Made by a program: the position numbers and the translations under genes. Shown piece after piece: positions 58,517 through 64,000 of a stretch of DNA of 64,000 nucleotides (within the stretch, counting starts at the first letter, position 1; every line of letters starts with the position of its first letter). The notes beneath the pieces were generated by a model. That model saw only the letters and a list, made by a program, of their open reading frames with translations, was not told where the DNA came from and did not search any database. The stretch lies in contig NZ_CP072642.1 in assembly GCF_018304765.1 (NCBI RefSeq), positions 603,501-667,500 on the forward strand, given 5' to 3'. Source of the stretch: Chloracidobacterium sp. N. Its GTDB lineage: Bacteria; Acidobacteriota; Blastocatellia; Chloracidobacteriales; Chloracidobacteriaceae.

Positions 58517-58831
58517 TTACCGGTCGTTGGGCTTCCGATCTTCCTTTTTCCGGTCGTTTTTGTCGTCCTTGCGGTCGTCGTCCTTCAACTTTTTGTCAAT
58601 GTAGCGCGGCTCTTTTTTCTTGTCGTCTTTCCTGTCGTCGGCTTTGTCCTTCTTGTCCCTGTCGTCCCGCTTCTGAATGCCGGCCACAAGACGCAGCGCC
58701 GCCGTGCTGTCCGCCAGAACGACGTGGGAAACGGGTATGGGGGAAGGGCCCTCGTGAGAAAGTGCAGCGAGGCCCAAAAAACAACTCACCACAACGAACA
58801 GCCTGACAATGCTACGCCTGCGGAATGTCAT
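58517..58831 (-). CDS. Small secreted Lys/Asp-rich protein
   Basis: The 104-residue product has a signal peptide (TFRRRSIVRLFVVVSCFLGLAA) and a mature part that is mostly charged low-complexity sequence: DRDKKDKADDRKDDKKKEP followed by KDDDRKDDKNDRKKEDRKP. It is likely disordered in the periplasm or outside the cell and could bind metal ions, polyanions or surfaces. No family is recognised. ATG 58831 is chosen for the signal peptide; the frame is open to 58876. Confidence 0.65.
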   Translation of the reverse strand: MTFRRRSIVRLFVVVSCFLGLAALSHEGPSPIPVSHVVLADSTAALRLVAGIQKRDDRDKKDKADDRKDDKKKEPRYIDKKLKDDDRKDDKNDRKKEDRKPNDR

Positions 58832-58925
58832 GATGTCCTCAACGGGCGACACTTTACCGGGTGGGATGCCAGGCAACGTTCGGCCGGTTGCATAAGCGCC
58901 CTGGCTTTTGGTGAACTGTCACCGT

Positions 58926-59423
58926 ATGCATACCGCCGATAAAGTGTGTTCTCTAACAGAACTCGCGGCGCGCGTCACGGCCTGGCGGCGCGAGGGCAAG
59001 CGGATTGTGCTGGCGAACGGGTGTTTTGACCTGCTGCACGTCGGTCACGTGCGGTATCTGCAGGCGGCGCGGGAACAGGGCGATGTGCTGGTTGTCGGCG
59101 TCAACGGCGATGCCGCTGTGCGTGAACTCAAAGGACCCGGACGGCCGGTGATGCCTGATGTCGAGCGGGCTGAAATCCTGGCTGCGCTGGCCTGCGTGGA
59201 TGCCGTGGTGATCTTTCACGAGCGGACAGTGGAAACCCTGCTGTGGACGCTGCGCCCGGAAGTTCACGCCAAAGGGACGGACTACCGCCCGGAGACCGTC
59301 CCCGAACGCGACGTTGTCCGGGCGTATGGCGGGCAGGTGGTGATTGTTGGTGATCCCAAAGATCACTCGACAAGCAACCTGCTCCAGCAGCTCCGTGCCA
59401 GACCGCTGCCTGATCGGTCGTAA
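58926..59423 (+). CDS. rfaE2: D-glycero-beta-D-manno-heptose 1-phosphate adenylyltransferase
   Basis: The 165-residue nucleotidyltransferase has [18 protein letters not shown] (HxGH) and the [16 protein letters not shown] block of the HldE C-terminal domain. It makes ADP-heptose for lipopolysaccharide inner core. The kinase half of HldE is absent, so a separate kinase is expected. Other HxGH cytidylyltransferases are possible, but [16 protein letters not shown] fits this group. This supports a Gram-negative envelope. Confidence 0.9.
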   Translation: MHTADKVCSLTELAARVTAWRREGKRIVLANGCFDLLHVGHVRYLQAAREQGDVLVVGVNGDAAVRELKGPGRPVMPDVERAEILAALACVDAVVIFHERTVETLLWTLRPEVHAKGTDYRPETVPERDVVRAYGGQVVIVGDPKDHSTSNLLQQLRARPLPDRS

Positions 59424-59461
59424 GCATGTCGTGTCCCGGCTGCAACGTCCGGTGCAGGTTT

Positions 59462-60748
59462 TCAGGCTGTCCCGCCGGCCGGCGCGGCGTCCACATCGTC
59501 CGGCGTCGGCCCCTGGGCTGCGACAAAGTACGCCACGAGCCGCCCCACCGTCAGCCCCTGCACGAGAATCGAGAAGACCACCACCACGTAGGTGGCGGCC
59601 ACGATGATGTCCCGCGCCGGAGAAGGGGGCAGCGCCAGCGCCAGGGCAATCGAAATTCCGCCGCGCAAACCGCTCCAGGTGAGAATGCGAATCGTGCCCG
59701 GCGGAAGCCACTGCCGCAACCGCAGCGTCGTAATTGTCAGTCCGACCCCGGCCGCCCGTCCGACCAGAGAGGCCACTGTTGCCAGCAGTCCGATGACGAA
59801 GTAGGAGGGCTGAAGGGCAATGACGATGAGTTCGAGGCCAATCAGGAAAAACAGCACGGCGTTGAGAATTTCGTCAATCAGTTCCCAGAAGACATCGAGA
59901 CGCAAGCGCGTTTCTTCGGACATGGCTTGGATGCGCGCCCGATTGCCGATGAACAGACCGGCCACGACCACGGCAATCGGCGCCGACAGGTGAAGCGTCT
60001 CGGCCAGGGCATAAGTGCCCGTCACCAGCGCCAGGGTGATCAGCACCTCGACCTGGTAGGCATCCACGGTCTTGAGCATCAGGTAAGCGGCCCAGGCCAG
60101 GACAAAGCCCAGCACCGCGCCCCCAATGGCTTCCTGGACAAAGAGTTTGGCGACGCCAGCGGCACTCAGGGATTCCGGCCGCCGGTACACTTCCAGCAGG
60201 GTGAGAAACACCACAACGCCAACACCGTCGTTGAAAAGCGATTCTCCCGCAATCTTGGTTTCAAGCTGTTTCGGGGCGCCCACCCGTTTGACAATGCCCA
60301 GCACGGCAATGGGGTCGGTAGGCGCAATCAATGCTCCAAACAGCAACGCTTCCAGGTAGGTGAGCGGCAACCCCAGAAACCCGGTGGCATAGTAAAACAG
60401 CGTCCCGGTGACGAACGTCGAGAGCACAACGCCCACGGTTGAGAGAATTCCAACCGGATACTTGGCCAGCCGGAGGTCTTCGACGTGAACGTGCAGCGCG
60501 CCGGCAAAAAGCAGAAACCCCAGCATGCCGTGCAACAGCACGTCGCCAAAGTCAATCGAACTGACAAACTGGGCAAAGCTCCGCAACGGGATGAGACCCA
60601 TTTCACCCAGGATGACCAGCACGACCGAAATGAGCAGGGAAATGGCCATCAGCCCAATCGTTGCCGGCAGGCGAATCCAGCGGATGTTGACATAGGCTGC
60701 CAGGGCTGCCAGCGTGAGCAGGATGGCTATCGTGTGGTAGGCAGACAT
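59462..60748 (-). CDS. Na+/H+ antiporter, CPA1 family
   Basis: The 428-residue protein has about 12 hydrophobic segments and the CPA1 features APTDPIAVLGIVKRVGAPK, ETKIAGESLFNDGVGVVVFL (with the ion-binding ND) and LTWSGLRGGISIALALALP. It exports Na+ or K+ in exchange for protons at the inner membrane. ATG 60748 has AGGAA about 8 bases upstream. There is no C-terminal regulatory domain. Confidence 0.93.
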   Translation of the reverse strand: MSAYHTIAILLTLAALAAYVNIRWIRLPATIGLMAISLLISVVLVILGEMGLIPLRSFAQFVSSIDFGDVLLHGMLGFLLFAGALHVHVEDLRLAKYPVGILSTVGVVLSTFVTGTLFYYATGFLGLPLTYLEALLFGALIAPTDPIAVLGIVKRVGAPKQLETKIAGESLFNDGVGVVVFLTLLEVYRRPESLSAAGVAKLFVQEAIGGAVLGFVLAWAAYLMLKTVDAYQVEVLITLALVTGTYALAETLHLSAPIAVVVAGLFIGNRARIQAMSEETRLRLDVFWELIDEILNAVLFFLIGLELIVIALQPSYFVIGLLATVASLVGRAAGVGLTITTLRLRQWLPPGTIRILTWSGLRGGISIALALALPPSPARDIIVAATYVVVVFSILVQGLTVGRLVAYFVAAQGPTPDDVDAAPAGGTA

Positions 60749-60940
60749 CGGTATTGTTCCTGTGGTGAGATGTTCAGCACTCTGGCTTTGGGCGGAACAT
60801 ATTGGTTCAGGTCGGCAAAGGCTGTGCCGAAAGCCACACGGTTTACAGGTGCGTATGGCATCAAGCCATGCCAAAATCGAGGCGAGGTTGGTTATGGCTC
60901 CAGTTTTGACTATTGGGTTGGCATCAGAGGTAAGCATCAC

Positions 60941-61426
60941 ATGACTGACCGTGTATTGCATCCGCCGGTTTCGCTCGAAGCCACGAATGGCAGGCATCAG
61001 GGGGAACTCCATCAGGCTGAGCGTCTGTCCGCCAAATCTTCGGGCCCGCTGCGCCGTCTGGCGCGTGAAGCCCTGCGTTTTCTGCCCAACCTGCTCAAGC
61101 TGGCCTACCGTCTGGCACGTGACTCGCGCGTTCCACAGGCGGACAAGATCATTCTGGCGGCCACGATTGCCTACGTGCTCACCCCGCTCGATGTGTTTCC
61201 CGATTTCATCCCGTTCTTCGGGCAGATTGACGACAGCTACCTGCTCGCGGTCGCCCTGTTGCGCCTGCTCAGCCGGACGCCCGGCGAGGTGTTGGCCGAA
61301 CACTGGGAAGGCCCCGGCGACATTCGCCCCCTGCTCAACCGGATCATCGTGCTGACGACCTTTTTCCTGCCCAAGCGGGTGCGGCGGGTGGTCGTGGCGC
61401 AGGTCGAGCCGTTGACGCAACCCTGA
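60941..61426 (+). CDS. DUF1232 (YkvA-like) membrane protein
   Basis: The 161-residue protein holds the DUF1232 core KIILAATIAYVLTPLDVFPDFIP (first 19 residues of it quoted by family) with FFGQIDDSYLLAVALL, a short membrane hairpin family of unknown function. ATG 60941 has AGAGG ten bases upstream. The N-terminal half is basic and soluble. The divergent gap to the antiporter gene (60749-60940) holds no gene. Confidence 0.85.
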   Translation: MTDRVLHPPVSLEATNGRHQGELHQAERLSAKSSGPLRRLAREALRFLPNLLKLAYRLARDSRVPQADKIILAATIAYVLTPLDVFPDFIPFFGQIDDSYLLAVALLRLLSRTPGEVLAEHWEGPGDIRPLLNRIIVLTTFFLPKRVRRVVVAQVEPLTQP

Positions 61427-61647
61427 GTTGGCTGATTTCCGCAGTCTATGCTGCGGCCGTACTGACTGAAGTCAGAGCAGCCGCTCATGCCAGAACTGCC
61501 ACCCAGCCGTGGATGGGGCTGGGGGCGGGAAATCAGCCGTGACAGGCTGAACATTCAAATCACAACCCAATCGAAAGAAAACAAGGACGGTTCGGAGTGG
61601 AGACTGCCGGGCCTTGACGGCAAACGTGTTATTTTGTACCTTTGTTT

Positions 61648-61662
61648 TGAAAATCGTTTTCA
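61648..61662. promoter_or_regulatory. Fur-box-like dyad upstream of a small ORF
   Basis: TGAAAAT-C-GTTTTCA is a 7-1-7 dyad (six perfect pairs) like the Fur half-site pattern TGATAAT-N-ATTATCA. It is in an AT-rich patch 26 bp before ATG 61688. Confidence 0.3.
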
Positions 61663-61687
61663 TTTTCTTGAAAGGCTGTTTCACTCC

Positions 61688-61885
61688 ATGGCGTTCTCCC
61701 CGGCACTGGACATCCGCATCTATGTCACGGAGTGGGGTGATGTCCGCATCGAGACCCCGCACTGGCGACATACCCTGCCCCCGGCTGATTTTGTGCGTTG
61801 GCTCCGGTCTGCCCGGTCAGACCGTCCGCGCGCTGTGAACCCGGCCCCGCTGCCGAACGGTCTGCGGCGTGAATCCGGGCGTTGA
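61688..61885 (+). CDS. Small hypothetical protein
   Basis: ATG 61688 gives 65 residues (MAFSPALDIRIYVTEWGDVR, then HTLPPADFVRWLRSARSDRP). GAAAGG is about 11 bases upstream. The predicted strand-rich start and charged C-terminus do not match a family I know. Coding is supported only by the upstream AT-rich control region and a ribosome site. Upstream 61427-61647 has no other gene. Confidence 0.4.
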   Translation: MAFSPALDIRIYVTEWGDVRIETPHWRHTLPPADFVRWLRSARSDRPRAVNPAPLPNGLRRESGR

Positions 61886-62011
61886 CCGGATGCTGCTGTT
61901 TCCGGTCATCGTGTTTTGGGGTTGGTGACGACGGCGCTGCCCCTCTCCTCTCACCAGCCGTTTTTCCGGCGGCTGCTTGCGTACGGTTGGTACGCGGAAA
62001 GGTTTTCTGCC

Positions 62012-62371
62012 ATGACACCATTTGAGCATCTGACCAGCGCCGCTTTGGCGTGTTCGCACCAGCGGGCATTTGTCGGGGGCGTCGTCCAGCACCCACAAAC
62101 CGGGAAGTTCCAGCTCTGGTTTTTGCCGACCGGACGGGACATCGAGCCACTGCGGGCTTACGAGTCACAGGCGCAGGCGGCCGCCAGCTATCACGCTTTG
62201 CGGCGCGCATTTTCGAGCGGAAATCCAACCCGTCTGGCTGAAGCCTTTGCGGCCGTGTCGGCAACCGGTGAAAACCCGGCGTCGTTTCCGCCTGATTTTC
62301 TGGAACGCCTGCGCCTTGGCGTGCAGAAAGCGCTTGCGGCGCGTGGGATCACCGTCTGTTTTGCGCCGTAG
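62012..62371 (+). CDS. Hypothetical protein upstream of the Fic gene
   Basis: ATG 62012 gives 119 residues: TPFEHLTSAALACSHQRAFV, then GKFQLWFLPTGRDIEPLRAY and a helical C-terminus (FLERLRLGVQKALAARGITV). The frame is open back to 61916. The strand-helix pattern looks like a small folded domain, but I cannot place it. Its 3' end (from 62341) lies in the left copy of the segment that flanks the Fic gene. Confidence 0.5.
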   Translation: MTPFEHLTSAALACSHQRAFVGGVVQHPQTGKFQLWFLPTGRDIEPLRAYESQAQAAASYHALRRAFSSGNPTRLAEAFAAVSATGENPASFPPDFLERLRLGVQKALAARGITVCFAP

Positions 62372-62437
62372 CCGGTGGGCGTGGATTGCGGGCGGTGACA
62401 TGGATGACGACGGCCATCACCGCGACGCCGGCCGGCA
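62341..62437. repeat. Left copy of a ~100-bp imperfect direct repeat flanking the Fic gene
   Basis: Aligned by eye with 63901-64000: 81 identical of 97 paired positions, with one 3-bp gap. The left boundary is sharp at 62341/63901. The right boundary of the second copy is beyond the window. Confidence 0.85.
62349..62437 (-). pseudogene. C-terminal remnant of the gene at the right edge
   Basis: On the minus strand this reads LPAGVAVMAVVIHVTARN plus a Pro-rich tail, ending at TGA 62351-62349. The gene at 63909-64000 ends LAGVAVMAVVINQVTTRH plus a similar tail, with the stop at the same alignment position. Several differences fall at third codon positions. Beyond 62437 similarity cannot be followed, and the frame closes with TAG near 62525. 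It appears to be a cut-off duplicate. Confidence 0.5.
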
Positions 62438-62610
62438 GAAGCAGTGTCACCGCCGCACAAGTGGCTGATTGCGCTGGAAAAACGGATTCCAGACCTGCCC
62501 GGATATGCGTCGGGATTGGCTATTCAACGAATTTGCTGTTTTGTTTAATAGCCGGCCGTTGTATTCAACGATCCTTGAATACATCTCACATCCATGAAGA
62601 CGGCAGGCCT
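62372..62610. other. AT-rich region upstream of the Fic gene
   Basis: After the remnant, this stretch is AT-richer than its surroundings. GGCTATT (62518-62524) and AATAGCC (62547-62553) form an inverted repeat, and TATTCAACGA occurs at 62521-62530 and 62562-62571. These could be operator or promoter parts for the Fic gene. Confidence 0.45.
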
Positions 62611-63774
62611 GTGCAACGCGGACTGACAGGGTACTACAAGACACTTTCCGTGGCTGGGGAGACGGTTCGTGCTTTCGTCCCCCATCCCCTGCCACCTCGC
62701 CCTTCCCTGGAATTTGACAGCCGGCGGCAACGTCTCCTGGAAGAGGCCACCTTGTCTTTGGGCCGGCTGGACAGTGTAACCCTGCTCCTGTCGGAGCCTG
62801 ATCTCTTTCTCTATGCCTATGTTCGTCGTGAAGCCGTGCTTTCTTCCCAGATTGAAGGTACCCAATCATCTTTGGCGCATTTACTTCTCTTTGAGCTGGA
62901 AGAAGCGCCGGGTGTTCCGCTGGATGATGTGACAGAGGTTTCCAACTATGTTGCGGCGTTGGATCACGGACTCAACCGTCTCAAGGGGGGATTCCCACTC
63001 TGTAACCGCCTGCTTCGGGAGATGCACCGCATCCTGCTTTCGCGTGGGCGGGGAAGTGGGCAGTCTCCGGGGGAGTTTCGGCGCACGCAAAACTGGATCG
63101 GGGGGACTCGTCCCGGCAATGCGCACTTTGTGCCGCCGCCGCCCGATGTCCTGGAAGATTGCCTGTCTGATTTTGAGCGATTTCTCCATGACGAGACGTT
63201 GCCGTATCCAACGCTGGTGAGGGCTGCCCTGGCACACGTCCAATTTGAAACAATTCATCCGTTCCTTGACGGCAACGGACGTATCGGCCGGCTGCTGATT
63301 GCCTTTATTCTGCATCACGAAGGGGTTTTACAGCGCCCTTTGCTCTACCTGAGCCTGTATTTCAAACAGCATCGCCGCGAGTATTACCGGCTGCTCGATG
63401 TCGTACGTTTCGAGGGAGACTGGGAAGCGTGGTTGGATTTCTTTCTGGAAGGGGTCATCCAGACGGCACGAAATGCCGTTACCACGGCCCAGCGCCTGGT
63501 GATGCTGTTCAAGGAAGACACCCAAAAAATCCAGATGTCCAAACTCGGCGTCAACAGTGCGCTGCGGGTGTTCAATGCCTTGTGCGCCCGGCCGGTGCTG
63601 TCCTTGCCGGAGTTGGTGCGCCGGACCGGGCTGACATTTCCCACCGCCGCCAAGGGCGTGGATGTCCTCATCCGCCTGAACATCGTGCGGGAACTCACCG
63701 GACGTAAGCGAAACCGCATCTTTGCCTATGACTCTTACGTGGCCCTTCTCAATGAAGGCACTGAGCCGGTATGA
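62611..63774 (+). CDS. Fic-family AMPylase with N-terminal inhibitory motif
   Basis: The 387-residue protein has a Fic N-terminal region (LTGYYKTLSVAGETVRAFVP), the inhibitory motif SSQIEG (S/TxxxEG), the catalytic HPFLDGNGRIGR (about 220-231), and a C-terminal winged helix (LSLPELVRRTGLTFPTAAKG). Fic enzymes transfer AMP to target proteins; the inhibitory glutamate keeps them off until needed. The winged helix suggests DNA binding or self-regulation. GTG 62611 is the best start; no ATG is in frame upstream within reason. It lies between two copies of a ~100-bp segment. Confidence 0.88.
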   Translation: MQRGLTGYYKTLSVAGETVRAFVPHPLPPRPSLEFDSRRQRLLEEATLSLGRLDSVTLLLSEPDLFLYAYVRREAVLSSQIEGTQSSLAHLLLFELEEAPGVPLDDVTEVSNYVAALDHGLNRLKGGFPLCNRLLREMHRILLSRGRGSGQSPGEFRRTQNWIGGTRPGNAHFVPPPPDVLEDCLSDFERFLHDETLPYPTLVRAALAHVQFETIHPFLDGNGRIGRLLIAFILHHEGVLQRPLLYLSLYFKQHRREYYRLLDVVRFEGDWEAWLDFFLEGVIQTARNAVTTAQRLVMLFKEDTQKIQMSKLGVNSALRVFNALCARPVLSLPELVRRTGLTFPTAAKGVDVLIRLNIVRELTGRKRNRIFAYDSYVALLNEGTEPV

Positions 63775-63900
63775 AGCGGGGTGGGGGTTGTGGTGAGAAG
63801 GTGATACGTCTCCCGATGACAGCCGCATAGCCTCACTCTGGCCGGAGGCCGGGAAAACACCCGTGCCAATCCAGGCCGTGGACTGTCGTCTTTGGAAGCT

Positions 63901-64000
63901 GCGCGGGATCAGCGTGGGTTTGGCGCCGGAGCCGGTGGGTGCTGGTGGCGGGTGGTGACCTGGTTGATGACGACAGCCATCACCGCGACACCGGCCAGCA
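63901..64000. repeat. Right copy of the ~100-bp imperfect direct repeat
   Basis: See 62341-62437. It carries the 3' end of the minus-strand gene at the window edge. The 63775-63900 stretch before it holds no gene. Confidence 0.85.
63909..64000 (-). CDS. C-terminal end of a membrane protein, partial
   Basis: Twenty-nine codons and the stop (TGA, 63911-63909) are visible: LAGVAVMAVVINQVTTRHQH followed by a Pro/Ala tail. The hydrophobic stretch is probably the last transmembrane helix. A near-copy ends at 62349. The body of the gene is outside the window. Confidence 0.5.
   Translation of the reverse strand, partial: LAGVAVMAVVINQVTTRHQHPPAPAPNPR

Overview
The window reads as chromosomal DNA of a high-GC, Gram-negative bacterium, most likely an acidobacterium. 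Chloracidobacterium is my best guess, on gene content only. The signs are a heptose nucleotidyltransferase (lipopolysaccharide), a CrtC-type carotenoid hydratase, futalosine-type menaquinone synthesis, a Bacillus-like succinate dehydrogenase, many CheY-like regulators with proline-rich tails, and an FNTDI-type Pro-rich protein of a kind I associate with acidobacteria. No rRNA, tRNA, CRISPR array or intact insertion sequence was seen. Coding density is high.

Layout. 1-8.3 kb: a TPR/TolB-like protein (cut by the left edge), then a heat-shock cluster clpB-hsp20-grpE-clpC-like behind a consensus promoter. 8.4-12.0 kb: a coupled pair of a long Pro-rich response regulator and an ArgD/LysJ-type aminotransferase. 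12.1-19.9 kb, all plus: HD phosphohydrolase, rpmF-plsX-peroxiredoxin, a secreted protein, a DnaQ-like exonuclease with a TPR protein, a solitary OppB-type permease, a small Arg/Pro-rich protein and an SDR. 19.9-31.7 kb, all minus: a frameshifted REP-associated transposase, rhodanese, sdhCAB with an embedded secreted protein, two response regulators with a hybrid kinase, serS, and a methylmalonyl-CoA mutase large subunit. 31.9-39.2 kb: diguanylate cyclase, hpt, recJ (minus), metK-ahcY. 39.2-43.2 kb, minus: membrane protein, RsbW-like kinase, ABC ATPase, MacA-like adaptor. 43.4-48.1 kb, plus: amidohydrolase, yicC-gmk-rpoZ, crtC-like. 48-51.3 kb, minus: a secreted amidohydrolase and an MFS exporter. 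51.4-60.7 kb: ygfZ, mqnE, an FNTDI/AAA+ pair, pxpAB, rfaE2 and a Na+/H+ antiporter. 60.9-64 kb: DUF1232, small unknown ORFs and a Fic gene lying between two diverged copies of a ~100-bp segment.

How it fits together. MqnE (and perhaps the amidohydrolase at 43.4 kb) supplies menaquinone by the futalosine route, matching a di-heme, menaquinone-type SdhCAB. metK and ahcY form the methyl-donor cycle. The chaperone cluster joins disaggregation (ClpB, Hsp20, GrpE) with a divergent Clp unfoldase. Many adjacent genes overlap by 1-11 bp, implying translational coupling.

Most unusual points: the ClpC-like ATPase has lost the aromatic residue of both substrate-gripping pore loops. A transposase has its HUH motif and catalytic tyrosine in different frames, one missing G apart, beside a 23-bp palindrome. 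The Fic gene is flanked by imperfect direct repeats carrying the same gene 3' end. Short tandem duplications recur in signal peptides, linkers and start sites. No clearly novel multi-gene system was demonstrable from sequence alone.
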